A stretch of DNA of 64,000 nucleotides from Serratia symbiotica (lineage in GTDB: Bacteria > Pseudomonadota > Gammaproteobacteria > Enterobacterales > Enterobacteriaceae), in NCBI GenBank assembly GCA_900380265.1, contig LR025083.1, positions 496,001 to 560,000 of the forward strand, in the 5' to 3' direction. The notes under the pieces are model-generated. The model was not told where the DNA came from. It saw only the letters and a program-made list of their open reading frames with translations, and did no database searches. Shown one piece after another: positions 1 to 11,560 of the stretch. A program made the position numbers and the translations under genes. Every line of letters begins with the position of its first letter. Within the stretch, counting starts at the first letter, position 1.

Positions 1-2265
1 ATTTTCAATATAAGATTGAATCAATAAGTTCGAGGCCACGAATAATGTACTTTGGTGCCTGAACGCCGGGGTTCGCAAGAGGCTCAGAGCAACAGCTAAT
101 TTGCATAGCTAGCTAGAGTTGCTGCCCTAGCTAGAACGACCTCTTCAGCACGATGCATACGGTTAGGTAGGCTGCTCGAGGAGGTGTATTAAAGGAGATA
201 TTGATTGGTATATGTGCTGGCATCTTGGTCTCCATATATTGCCCGCTGAGTTAGCCGCCTAAATATTCTGCAGAACCCCGCTCTTTCCTGCCAGGCGGTT
301 TGTTTATGGCTATCTTTTTTGGGTAACCTCTGGCGTTGCTAGACTTCCTCATTCGATAAGGTACCCATGGTCCATGCATATCAGGATGTTACGGTCGATT
401 AGTCCAATTATATTAATTAGCTATGGTTGCCCACTGACCTGGTCCGCTGTACAAACGCAAATAGAGCCTCTCATTAGTCCCAGGTATGTATTACTCAGAA
501 ACGCTCGAGGTCTTACTCCATATCCTCAACTATAATTATGAGGCCGGTCTTACGCCAAAGGATCCGGTTAGTAGCCTGTGCATTGTGTTGGACCCGCCTT
601 ATAGCTTTGCTAGCATCTTATTGCAGTACAGCGACGGTGATAAGCTGATCGTAAGTGGCTACAAGGTTTTATAATTCATCTCCCGTATCGATAGTGCTCG
701 AGAAATGCTATTGGCAGGTTGCTGGTTTAGATGCGCCGGGCCACTGCCTGTTTCCGCTTGGTTGTTGACGTTAGTTCGCGCAGGGATTGGGTTGAATACT
801 GTCGTCCGATCACCGAGGTTAAGTTGAAGCCGTGGATTGGTACTTGTCCTCCAATGGGCTATCTAGAGCAAAATAATAACGACTGATTGATGGAATCTCT
901 AAGTATTTTAGATTCCGCTATCAAGCCGATTTGTTGCAGGAGTGTCGGGTGATCTGTTCATGGACACGCTAAAGTAACTGTTTGATTACTGGTAGAATCG
1001 TCATAACCTAATCCAAGTGACGTACGGTTCCCTAATTTAATCTACAATACGTCATACATTTACCGGGTGTTCGTCAACACAAAGCTAAATGGTGTTGTGG
1101 ATATGCTTAGTCTAGAAAATAAAAGTTAAACGGGAAACGCCAAGAAGAGTGGTCTCTAGAAGTTTATAAAATGTTTATATCTATTTAATATTTCTGATTG
1201 CCGGGTGAAGATAAAGCGACCAAAGCCATACAGAGCATTTGGTTTTTCGCTATGTCTCTGATACCAGGCGCTTATAATCTGCTGTATAGCGCAGCATGAG
1301 ATCTGGTGGATACATTCTCGCCAGAATAAGTTTGGTTTTGGTTACAAAGGAGTCGCGGTTGATAAGTTGCCAGTTTGCTAGGTAGGTTACCACTCAGCTT
1401 AAGAATGGTGCAGGTCTTGCAATTATTGGTGTAGCCTAGTTCTAGGCGTAGAGTCGCAGCCTGTGAGCCTGGCAGGTTGTTATAAGGAGATCCATATTGT
1501 TTATTTTGATTGTCTACTACCTTAGTGGAAGAATATCTAAAAAGATTGAAAGATATACCGAAGGGGAAATGCTTTGGCGAGGAACCGCTGGAAAGGGGAT
1601 CTTCGTGCTCACGGATAGATACGTCCTCTACTTCGATAGTATTAGAATGAGGTATTCAGCAATACGGTTTGTTTTTCCTCATTAGTGAGTTATCCTGTTC
1701 GGATTCTAGATATGATGCCGCTTCCGTATTCGTTTGGGTGAGCTAATCGCCTGCCTCAACATGTAGGGTATTGAGCCCGGTATTATGGAATAAGTCTGCC
1801 AGTAATACATTTAATGATTTCGCTGTTTATAGATGAACCTTGAATATTTCCTTAGTACACCTTTAACAATTTCGCTGCCATATATAATGTGGGAGACAAA
1901 AGCTCAGGGATAGTGTAAACATGCATCCGTTGGATGATTGATCATAACTTAAATTAGCTGTGTTAGAAAACTAAGAACTAGTGCTATCATCGTGGTCGTA
2001 TTGGATTTGGATAGTGACGTTTATCGTTTAGTGATAAACTGATTGCAATCATAAAAGAGTGCGACTAATAAAACTTATAGGAACGTCATACTAACAGAAC
2101 TAGTATGACTTGGGACTGCCAAAGTTCAGTCTATACTTTATCGTGTCTAGCGGCCGGGTTCGACAGGAAGGGCACAGTCAGAGGCTACTATTTTAATGGG
2201 TTACTATCTGCGTATACCACAAGCACTCCAAAAAAATTTTGCAATTAAAATCCACTAAAACTTTA

Positions 2266-2300
2266 CGATGTTCCCAACCAGATGAAGATTGGGAACATCG
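2266..2300. repeat. Inverted repeat, 12-bp perfect stem, 11-nt loop
   Basis: Arms 2266-2277 and 2289-2300 are exact reverse complements. No T-tract follows, so it does not look like an intrinsic terminator. It lies in unassigned decayed DNA. Confidence 0.9.
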
Positions 2301-2478
2301 TCAGTTGCCTGACTGACAGTGGAATTATGTTCTAAATCGCCGTCCTAGGTGACGCTAAACTCATCATTGATACTACCACTCGTATATTCAGGTTTAATGT
2401 TAGAAAGGTTGTGGGTGCGAGACCTTAAAATGTCGTTCTTGCCTATTGCTCTTTATTGGAACGAGCGGATAATAACAG

Positions 2479-2514
2479 ACTGGATATCAGGGCCCTTGTG
2501 CCCTGATATCCAGT
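2479..2514. repeat. Inverted repeat, 15-bp perfect stem, 6-nt loop
   Basis: Arms 2479-2493 and 2500-2514 are exact reverse complements, with a mixed GC/AT stem around a six-base loop. There is no downstream T-tract on either strand. Confidence 0.92.
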
Positions 2515-5122
2515 TGGCCAAGCAGGTATCAGTCAACGTTTCCCCGTTTCCTGTGTTGATTAAAAATCAATTCTGTCCTGAATTTCTCGCTATATATTTT
2601 AGAATGAGTATTAAGGATACAGCCTGATCTTGCAGTTTGATCGCTAATACTGATCGTAATATCTAGTGAATTATAAGTCGATAAAGAGAGTAATATCGCT
2701 AACGCCCAGGTATTTAAACGTGCCTTCTTGATCATGAACGCCCGTTTCATCAGATCAGACTCACTATTGACGGATCTATTAATCAGCTGAGTTAAATGCT
2801 CCGGTATGAAAAAGATTTTTGCATAGACTTAGTATTTTATAATGCTAGGATAGTGGTAAATAGATAGGTGGTCTTTGTAGATATTTGATCATATCCGTGA
2901 GTGATTTGGATGATTGTATTTGCCCGATAAAAGAAAACCAATGCATTTATTTCAAAATATCTCAATTTTAAAAGCGATGATAGGGTAGGTGAATACACCT
3001 AACCTGCTCAGGCTATATTCTGCACATTTAAATAAAGATGTGGTTTTGTCTACATCAGTACGATGATTAGTAATAATGATTTTTATTTATATAATTAGGT
3101 AAATGGCTACAGATAATCATACAAGCGTTTCTATAATAAGTGTGCCGCATCTAATGACCCGTATGTCACTACTTACAGTGCGTGCTCACCTCACACTCCT
3201 TACCGAATTTTAGGACTTGTTAATAATCGGTAAGGTTTTTCTAGCCCGTACTGTAATAACCATGAAGATAAATATCGGGTTTGGCGATACAACGATCGGC
3301 ACATTTTTAGTTTGATCCATGATGATTCCTGATTAGTAGATTAATGTTGCTAAGCAGAATTAAGACAGTGTGATGCTATGAGCCTCATGATCGATGGGTT
3401 GGCCTTATACATCGCCGCATCAGTTTGAATAGGCAGCACTAGTTAATTTATTTTTATTCATTTATAAACTTCGAATGCCATTTCGGACGCATAAAGAGAG
3501 CCCATCTCCTTGAGATGTTAGGCTGAGAAGAAAGGTGTTTAAGTTCTCTAACTTGTCTTTTATGTGTGTTCCTTCATATCAAGGTGCTCGCTGATATTTA
3601 CGTATAGTTATGCAGACTGACCACATGAGTCTTTTAATTAATAAAAGATGCAGAATGATAGTCAGTCGAACAGTCACGTCTAAGCGGTCATTTGCAAGCT
3701 TTGAGTAGCAGTGTGGCAGTGCCCGGTGAGCAAGATAATCTTTCAGTTTCATTAGCCAGGATCATTAAATTCATCTCTTTCAGGGTGGAAACTTATTTAT
3801 CGCTTGTCTTTCATAGATGGTGTCTATCTTTTCAAAGCGAGACGGTCCCAGACCTCTTTCAGAAGAACTTTAGTTATAGTCTCGGACGGTCTTTATAAAC
3901 CAGTGACGGTACTTCTGGCACCGTACGTATTGGTTAATAATTACTCTCCTGCTCATGCCTGTCTTGCGGTAAATAACTCTGATAGCGCCTACTTTATAGT
4001 TTCGGTGATTAGAGGGATGAGCATATTCCAGTCCCGGGCGGACAAATACTTCCTTCACCCCGCGTCGCATATCGCGTACTTCTTTACGATAAATAAAGTC
4101 ACTCATCGCCGAGTATAGGTCGATGAGATCACGCTGGTGTTTAGTTTGGACTGAGGTACTATTTACTTTGAATGTGTTGAGGTCTTGTCTGAGAAACGGT
4201 ATTGATTTTCTCTAATATTTAGTCATATTAATCGGATTGGTAATTACTGCTTTCCTTTAAATCCTTTTACATTCAGAGTCCAATAATAACTCACATTTAC
4301 CTGCTCTTTAGCATTTCTATTTATAGGAAAGAAGTGGAGGTTCATTTGGTTTCTCATAAATAGAGGGAATGAGTTTTTGATCCACTAACGTAATGGGCGG
4401 TTCCACTTGCCACCGATGCTATTAATGAAATTTTCCTACAAACAGCTTAATATAGCTTGTTGTCGATGGCGTCAACCATATTAAGGATTAAGAATCCTGC
4501 CATAAATACCACAAATTCTCTATAATCCGTAAAATAACACTGTTAAGGCAATGGCATTGCAATACATACTTTAAGTTCTTAACTTTTAGCACTGGGAAAT
4601 GAGGCGCTGCAATAGATGAGCAAAACAGCTTAATTACCTAACAAAGGATTTATGTTTCTATGGACGGTCATTTGGAAGCTCTTGGGTGTTGCGGGATATG
4701 ATGCTCAATTTGTTTTCTAAATCATATCCTCCTTCAAACTAAGGTAATTATTTTTAACCTTGGTTTACACAGGTCAGTTGTTATAAATCCTGCTTTTCAC
4801 CTAACGCGCGAATCCCTCGATGCGTTGTTGTCATCTTGACAGTTGGCACCATATCGCATAGTCCGTCTCGTGGTGTAGGTTATAGTTCTAAATTGTCTTG
4901 ACTGTTGCATTACCTTGTGTTCGGGTTTAGTCTCGTATTTCCGACCATCAGGGTCCACTCATTTATTAGCCGAATTGGTCGACTCACATTTAGGTATTTC
5001 TTAATTAATCCGTGCAATCATCCTGTGAATCGATGGACCATCTGGAATACCTGGTTGTATGCCCATATCGAGATTGAATACCTGAACATTGCCATTAAAG
5101 GTCTGGGGTTTCAGTGATCGCT

Positions 5123-5160
5123 ATCTAAGTAATAAACCAATGATGTATTATTACTTAGAT
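5123..5160. repeat. Inverted repeat, 12-bp stem, 14-nt loop
   Basis: Arms 5123-5134 and 5149-5160 are exact reverse complements. AT-rich stem in unassigned DNA. Confidence 0.88.
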
Positions 5161-6566
5161 GCTATATAATATAGGGCGTCCCTATGGCAGCTGAAATTTA
5201 GAGATGGATAGCCTTAATTCTATTACTATATGCGCACAGGAAAGTGATAACAAGCACAATTTCTGACTTGAAGAGACTGCCAATTTCTGGATGAATGGCC
5301 TTCATTTTGATACTATGACTATCATCAATCCCTACGCTTTAACAGGTGTAGGCAACTAGTCGCGTATTACAAATTGGGATCAAGGTTGTGTGATGAGAGT
5401 TAGTGATGCTATCGCGCTAAGCTTTGGCTTGATGGATCTGTTGATCGTATAATGCGCTGTATCTAATGAGGCCAGCGCCGATATGATTAAGGGTGTTTAG
5501 CGTAATTTTCCCCACTCAACCTCTAAATTCTCAACGGATACTCTTATCCGGCTCGCTTCAGGCTAGTATAAAATAGAAGAATCAGCCGTCCGCAAATAAT
5601 ACGCAATAACTTTATCCTGGTTTTTACCGTTGTTATTAGAGGTCAAGCTCGGTAGCTTTTGTGTGTGAGTAATAAAAGCTTCCTACAGAGGGGGAAGATG
5701 AATCCAGTACTGTAAGATTAGGAGTAAGAGTTTGTGTTATATGAGTGGCACTGAATAGGTGTAGGTAAAGTTCCAATAGCGGAACGGTCAGCGAATCCCT
5801 TAATAATCATTTTGAGTTGTTAAGCTATGCAGCCAGTTTTTTCTTGCAGTTTCTTCACTTGGAAGCCCGTAAGTACTGTAATATGCGTATCCAAGATTTG
5901 CTCTAAGCGGTTATCAGCGACTCCAGTTGAACTCAAGAATTTCCGGACATTTAGACGTAATTTCAAGTGCGTATTGTACTGTTACAGTATTGTTTTTCTT
6001 TCAGGGTCGTTACACAGAGACTTTTAGAGTGTTTCAGAGCATTGTTTTAATGGTGTTATTTCAAGGTTTGCATAGCCTAACGAAGTTAGGTAAGCCATAG
6101 GCTTCCATCACACTGGCGACGTGAACTTAGCTTTCCAAATCCATCTGTACGTAAGCAGATGGGGACGTGTCATTGCCTGTCTTCTCGGAATAAAGGAATA
6201 TTCTTTTTGCTTAATAAATTGGCATCGTTTAATTCGAATTAAGCTATTATTCAATTGTTAGCAACATAGCGACTGACCTATATTATAGGGAGTAAGCACA
6301 ATTGTATAACGTGCTGATGTTTAATAGAGAGTCTATTGTAAGAGAAGTATTATAAATGTTGTTTTTTTTAAGCACGGTCTCTTCTTAGAAGAAGACTATC
6401 TGAGGTTTCTGGTAAGTGCATTATTAATCGATGTGTAACCAAATCACGTCCGATATTAATAGATAGATTAGATATCACTTACTAAAGTAACTGAATTATA
6501 AAACCTTTTGATGTGATTTAAAACTAACCACCAAATACGCTATCTAATATTTTTATAATTTTATTT

Positions 6567-6598
6567 TCGAATCAACTAAATCAAAGCAGTTGATTCGA
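6567..6598. repeat. Inverted repeat, 11-bp stem, 10-nt loop
   Basis: Arms 6567-6577 and 6588-6598 are exact reverse complements. Two shorter hairpins follow within 250 bases (6-bp stem near 6771 and 8-bp stem near 6807-6827), making a local cluster. Confidence 0.88.
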
Positions 6599-7935
6599 GG
6601 CATATTGTGATAAAAGAACTTCTTGATCAGATAAACAAAGAATTATATAGCAAAGAAGTAAGACTCACTAAAAAATGTAAGTAGTATATTGCTATTCCGG
6701 GTAATAAATTGTTGGAAAATGGGTTCGCGATAGTAATGAATAGACTCATAAATGACTCACTACCATAGCAGTGAGCTATGGATGCGCTCGTGGGAAGGAA
6801 GTACCTCAAAGATAAAAGCTATCTTTGTAGAGCAGACATTCAAGTCTTCTCTGAGGTATTGTAAACCACTATTACTACTATACTGGTACATTTAATCACT
6901 GGAGATAGTTCTACATTATGTATCAATAAAAGGTATCATATATTTAAATCCACATTGCTTCAGTTAATAGATTGATGAGGGATAGCAGGAAAGGGTTGAT
7001 TGTTCGTTATAACTATGAACACCGTTTCGGTATACAATAAATCACTTCATGCACTCATAGTAGTGAGTAACTCGCCTAACATCGGCCTTGAACCTAAACA
7101 GCAAGTTCCAAAGGTTTTGAATAAACCTAAAATTGCATAATTCGCACTCAGTTTAGATATATCTCAAAACTTAGAGTTAGATAATTAGGAAGTCAACTCA
7201 AGAATACAGAATGATAATAATATCGTGGTAGGCTGCACTGCATTGATATTTAGCATCGCTAATGCTGAATAGTTTTGAAAAATATTTCTAGTTTGAGCGT
7301 GTTATATTTATAAAAATGCAAGAATTCGTGAAGCTATTTATTCGGTTGTGATAGAAAATGCAAAAATTTCAATTAATTAGTAATCTTTTTTACAAAAGAT
7401 TTCCCTAAAATCCTGTGTTTCATTATGAGTCCAAAATGAGTGTTACTGAATATCGCAGTGGATGCCTGGGTCGAGCAGGCTTATGGTGAACTTGTACGGC
7501 TGGCGCGAATGCACTAATCTGTCAGCAAACTACCTTATGCTCTTCGTCCTCACTCGGGTTGCACCAGGACAATTATGACATTACCCTGCGATCAGTATAA
7601 CTACTAAGCACTGACGTCCTTTCTGATCACGGGTAGCGTAGTCGTGATATTCCCTATACCGCTTGGAATTGTTAATCTCAACATAGTTGTATACTAGCGG
7701 TGAAAAGTGTTGACGTATAAGAGCTGGCAGCTCTTGGCTATACTGGTGATTACAGCTCTTATTTTTTGATGTCTCTATTTTTGGGATAAGAAATAGTAAT
7801 AAAATGCTGAAGAAATAGTCGGTGATAGTAGCGAATTATCTTACGTAGAGTCTGAGTGAGTACCTCAGATACAGCGATACGATTAAGTATCGGATTCAGG
7901 CAAATATTATAACAATCGGGAATATCAAGTTGCTT

Positions 7936-8186
7936 ATGCCTCTATTACGACATCCGATGTAATACGATCTTATTTTGGTCGTTCTCCTACAATCCAGAGA
8001 ATGCGTTATAAACAATTCCTGTATTGTAGGGATTCTAATCTTGAATTGAGAAAAGGTGGCGGTGTTTACCCGCTGTCAGTCATTTTAAGTGACGTTAACG
8101 CGATTAATCTTTACGCCATAAATATTCAGGATGAATCTGTATTTTACCTTACACATATTACAGAAGACAATCACGAATGTGTATGA
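7936..8186 (+). pseudogene. yrdA: yrdA fossil (gamma-class carbonic anhydrase-like hexapeptide protein)
   Basis: The in-frame translation of 8001-8186 aligns to the left-handed beta-helix of YrdA-type proteins. The stretch VYPLSVILSDV corresponds to IWPLVVIRGDV of the family, and AINIQDESVFYLTH to ARTNIQDGSMLHVTH, with no gap between the two. An ATG at 7936 opens a region that matches the expected N-terminus at the DNA level but contains a stop. The expected length is about 185 codons; I can follow only the first half, and stop codons end it. Position and strand fit the enterobacterial order yrdA(+)/yrdB(-)/aroE(-)/tsaC(-). The metal-site histidine region is only partly conserved, so I infer it is dead. 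Confidence 0.75.
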
Positions 8187-8221
8187 TTGTTGATTGCTGA
8201 TCATGTGACGCTCGGCCATAC

Positions 8222-9041
8222 AGAAATACTACATCCTCGGGAAGGGGTATTGGGTTATAGCTACGATTTTGTTAGACGGTGACGCAATGGAAGATGATAT
8301 TATGATTCGTGTTAAAATATCCTAAACCTAGCTGAGGATCTGGTTACTAGTTGAGCTCCATATCTGAAGTTCGCTAGACATATTGCACGCTAACCGCCGC
8401 GGACTAGGATTGATCACTCCTCTACTCTTGCAATAAGAGTTGTGCCGTACAAAGCCTGTACCTGCAGTAAAAAGTAGTATTGATCAGCAGATCACATGGC
8501 TGATACTGATCAAGCTAATCCATCGATTGCGCCGAGATTTTACTGGGGGTGGAGCCACTGAAATATTTTCTTTCCCTACTAAAACACTAGTTCTTGAATA
8601 TTAGGTCCATGCAAAGGACGGTAGTGGCAAGAACATATAACGTCGTACAATCTGGCACTATAAACATGAGATCTAGCGGGTCGATTAGTGTCTGATGTAA
8701 GATCGCTGAATAGATCAATATTACCTATGTGATTTCAAAGAACACTGGCGTTTATTAATAGCAGAAGCCATGAACAGTTTAACTAGCTAGGCAAGCGTCC
8801 TGAGCTTATATGCATCCTGAAAGATGCGCCACTTAAAATGTACCGTGTGACGTGCATCTTTTGGATAAACCAACTTAAAAATTCTTGATAGCTTGCATCA
8901 ATACTCTATAGAGTGTTCGGAATGCGCTATATGTGTGTAATCATTCCCCTTTGTTTCACGGAGAAGGAATGAATAACGCTAATTTTTATAGGTTATCGGT
9001 TCTCTAAATAGCATAAATGTATGGATGTAGATTACTGCTAA
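8222..9041 (-). pseudogene. aroE: aroE fossil (shikimate dehydrogenase)
   Basis: This stretch starts immediately after the tsaC stop on the same strand, where aroE lies in enterobacteria, and has the right length for a 272-codon gene. On the minus strand, 9012-8975 reads like the AroE N-terminal motif VFGNPIAHSKSP, giving F-R-E-P-I-T-Y-K followed by a stop. Near 8900-8866 the residues DASYQEFLSWF match the segment preceding the conserved NVTVPFK. Further downstream I could not follow the frame. Multiple stops make it non-functional. The left limit is an estimate. Loss would break the shikimate pathway unless another enzyme or partner supplies it. Confidence 0.6.
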
Positions 9042-9614
9042 TTAACCATGACGGATGTGCTCTCCACTCAAAGCATCTCGGATTGCTGAAGGATTTAGGG
9101 CACCGCCTATTCCACCCATAACCACTGGTAAAGTAGCACCAAATTGTTCTATCACCTCAGTTGTATTACGGCAAGGTTGTTGTTTACTGAAGTTAGCGCT
9201 GGTCGATACCAATGGCTTTCCATAGTGCCGACACAGTCTCTGCACTAGCGGATGGCCTGTTACGCGCACAGCTAGCGAGTTGAATCGGCCAGTCAGAAAG
9301 CGTGGAGTGTGAGGGCTCGCAGGGATCGCCCAAGTTACCGGACCCGGCCAACTAGAAAATATGACAGCCCGTTTTAATTCATCTAACGCCCTGTCATTAA
9401 CATACGGGATTAATTGCTGGTAGTCGGCGGCGACCAGGATTAATCCTTTCTCCCACGATCGCTGTTTAATGGATAGTAAGGTATTAACTGCCTGTTCGCT
9501 ATCGGGGTTACATCCTAGAGCGAATACAGCTTCAGTAGGATACGCTATCACCTGCTGATTATTTAGGGCGTCAAGAATAAACGCGAGGTCGCAAGTAGGG
9601 TTTGAGTTCATCAC
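9042..9614 (-). CDS. tsaC: Threonylcarbamoyl-AMP synthase TsaC
   Basis: An intact, full-length YrdC/Sua5-domain protein that makes threonylcarbamoyl-adenylate from threonine, bicarbonate and ATP, the first step of t6A formation at position 37 of ANN-decoding tRNAs. Visible motifs are [11 protein letters not shown] (25-35), SIKQR (48-52), KGLILVA (56-62), SWPGPVT (88-94) and STSANFS (137-143), the nucleotide-binding elements of the family. Length equals the roughly 190 residues of the E. coli protein. The longest frame begins with GTG at 9614, but the ATG at 9611, one codon in, matches the family N-terminus better. It is flanked by fossils of aroE downstream and yrdD, smg and dprA upstream, so it alone survives from its operon, consistent with t6A being essential. 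Confidence 0.96.
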   Translation of the reverse strand: MMNSNPTCDLAFILDALNNQQVIAYPTEAVFALGCNPDSEQAVNTLLSIKQRSWEKGLILVAADYQQLIPYVNDRALDELKRAVIFSSWPGPVTWAIPASPHTPRFLTGRFNSLAVRVTGHPLVQRLCRHYGKPLVSTSANFSKQQPCRNTTEVIEQFGATLPVVMGGIGGALNPSAIRDALSGEHIRHG

Positions 9615-9930
9615 GTTATGCTTCGGTGGTTTATAAGGGTGTCCATATAGTTTATTAGAACAGGAGAGGCATAACTACTGTTCCGGATTCTTTTTATAGC
9701 TAATTGATAATGGAATAGGTTTCTTGTTAGAAACTTGTTTAAAATTAAGATTAAACTAATACTGGAGATAAAGGCAGTAATGGGACCCTTATAGTAACGT
9801 GACTGTCGCTTCTGTGGCTATTCTGTCGATCTGTCGGGGACCCCATGATGGGTTTATATTTATTCCTACTTCCTTGAAATATGCTTCTATGCTAGATAAT
9901 TAGAGCATACCGATTAAGAGAACATAAAGG
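9615..9930 (-). pseudogene. yrdD: Possible yrdD fossil (topoisomerase-type zinc-finger protein)
   Basis: The region between tsaC and the smg fossil is where yrdD lies in enterobacteria. On the minus strand near 9806-9782 the residues SRYYKG match the zinc-ribbon segment RRSRYGK of YrdD, and the surrounding bases resemble it as well. The space (about 320 bases) is shorter than the usual 540, so part must be deleted or hidden. Cysteine pairs are not recognisable. The call rests mainly on synteny. Confidence 0.4.
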
Positions 9931-9949
9931 TAATAATGTCTTGTTAGTA

Positions 9950-10430
9950 TCACCTAACACTACGCGTGTTTGCTGCTATATTCATAGCTTGGTAAGATCA
10001 AGCTATGGGTCTTTTCGTTAAAAGATGAATATAGTAGAAATTTGATCATAAGAAACTCTAATAAAGGTATGTGGTGACCACATGCGAGAGACTCATTTAT
10101 CACCAAATGTCGGACAGGACACATTTTCCTGGTGTAAAATTGGTTTGTTCATAAGTGTTTATTTATCTAACTGCTTAGTGTAGATAGCATTTTAGTTTCA
10201 ACACAGTTGAATCAGTTATCATTGATTTTCTGATTTTTGGATCCAATGCTGTCTTGCCTTAGATTATAGGGAAACTGATCACTATTCTATAAATAAAATG
10301 TATTCCCTGTTACTTAAATACGAGAATGTTATAATGAATGCAATTTATTGTGGAAATCATCTAGATGGACCCGACAGAATTTAGATAAGCCTGAAATAAA
10401 CAAATCAAGCATATTAGTATCTTGAACATG
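9950..10430 (-). pseudogene. smg: smg fossil (DUF494 family)
   Basis: On the minus strand an ATG at 10430 begins MFKILICLI, matching the Smg start MFDVLMYLF at six of nine positions when conservative changes are allowed. About 230 bases further on, near 10195, a frame-shifted stretch reads I-Y-T-(K)-Q-L-D, like the internal IYT.EEC..LD segment. Stops follow quickly. Location between yrdD and dprA and the available length (about 480 bases) both match the enterobacterial gene. Its function in bacteria is not well defined. Confidence 0.5.
9976..10034. repeat. Nested inverted repeats (three-way-junction shape)
   Basis: An outer pair (9976-9985 with 10025-10034, 10 bp) encloses a perfect 9-bp hairpin (arms 9983-9991 and 9999-10007, overlapping the outer arm by three bases) and a 6-bp hairpin of runs TCTTTT/AAAAGA around 10009-10024. 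It sits within or just beside the smg fossil. No T-tract or promoter is evident. Confidence 0.75.
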
Positions 10431-10434
10431 ACTT

Positions 10435-11560
10435 GCCTTATTTGTTGCGATAAAACAACTGGGTGTCCGTCACAGTTGAGCTTGGGTATATTCACATCTA
10501 ATAATTTGATCATTTCACTACTATGGATTAGTGAAAGGTTGAGTAGTGATATTGACAGACCTCACTTTATTACCTGTCCGATCAAACGGATGGGAAATTG
10601 CCATTTGCCTTATGCAATACATCAGATAATTCAATAGATATTTTGCCATTTATTTAGATCCAATACAGACTATTTCGCACTGTTTGTTGAACTTTTTGGT
10701 CTAGTGAGAAGGGACGCCTTGTGAGGTTAAGCCAGTCAAGACTTCTCACGCGGCGCCCTAGAGCTCTGGAAGAGTGAATATCTTTTTCCCCTAAGTTAGG
10801 TCATCCCCGGGGGGGTCTCAGAGTGCGCTGCGAACCGTACCGCTAGAACGGTACGTCAAGGCTCACGCCACTGTGATAATACGATTACGCCGTGCAAAGT
10901 GTAAGGACACTAGTACATCGGTGACCAGATTTTTAGAAAAGGGCGTTCTAACCTGTGTAATACTTTATTAAATAAAGTTAAGATGCGGGCGCAAATAGAC
11001 GTTTCCGAATCCGTTGTTCAAATTGCTGGTGATGGTAAGGCCAGCACTCTGTGAGTTCATTAGAAATATAGACATTAATCCTCATTCTAGTCGCTACATT
11101 TCTAACTACGAGCATAGCAATTCGTCGCTTTCAGCATTTGCGGGTTTTCCTCTACTAATGCTTGCCGCATCATGCGGCAAGCATTAGTAATATTTGAATG
11201 GCATAGAGCAGAATATTGCCGCCGACTTGTTCCGAGCATCGCTGTATAGAGTCTAAACACAGGCCATCCCTTTGCTGAATTAAGATTGCGAACGGCATTC
11301 ATTCTATCTTCCGTAAAATGTATAAGATTTCACTCGGATGCGGTATCAACTGCCTTAGAACTTCGCCAGCTTATTACCTGTCCAGCTCTGCACCCACGTA
11401 TTTGTCAAGTAATCTCGTCTTGTTTCATCTTTCTTTCCTTCAAAAAGAACGCTGCTATTAGCTATGCAAGTCATTGCTGAACAAGACTGTTAATCAGGCA
11501 GAGAAATGTCTAGAATAAAAGTTAATTTCATTTAGCACTCGGATACAGAACTAAAGATAT
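10435..11560 (-). pseudogene. dprA: dprA (smf) fossil (DNA-processing protein)
   Basis: The interval between smg and the divergent def gene is almost exactly the length of dprA. On the minus strand the open stretch 11302-11102 aligns with the Rossmann-like core. Residues SRRQYSALCHSN-ITN correspond to GRQLCEALATSGLTITSG, with two codons lost, and the preceding V-R-N-L...K-G region corresponds to V-x-G-N-L...K-G before the VGSR motif. Beyond this the alignment runs into a 37-base perfect palindrome (11153-11189) and is lost. DprA loads RecA on incoming single-stranded DNA in natural transformation, and its loss is unsurprising in a host-restricted bacterium. Confidence 0.7.
11153..11189. repeat. 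37-nt perfect palindrome (18-bp arms, 1-nt centre)
   Basis: Arms 11153-11170 and 11172-11189 are exact reverse complements around a single C at 11171. This is the longest inverted repeat I found. It lies where dprA encoded the ITSGLARG motif: one arm still resembles that coding sequence, and the other has no counterpart in it. No T-tract follows. Confidence 0.95.

Larger units (their letters stand above)
1..7935. other. Unassigned decayed DNA left of the yrdA fossil
   Basis: No intact gene is recognisable here. Open frames are at most about 100 codons (for example around 3804-4118), appear on both strands at once, and show no motif I can name. A short in-frame stretch near 7449-7517 (+) has a coding-like look (residues AVDAWVEQAYGELVRLARMH) but I could not assign it. 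In enterobacteria an rRNA operon often lies beside yrdA; I looked for 16S and 23S signatures and saw no convincing remnant. Several perfect inverted repeats occur (listed separately). Confidence 0.6.

Noticed and set aside
3692-4118. Cluster of overlapping frames, up to 104 codons
   Set aside because: Both strands are open simultaneously and no family motif is seen; perhaps an unidentified fossil, but not supportable as a gene.
7449-7530. Resemblance to the 5' start of 23S rRNA (GTGGATGCC, later CTAATCTG)
   Set aside because: Only two short matches at the wrong spacing; a real rRNA fossil should show longer conserved stretches.
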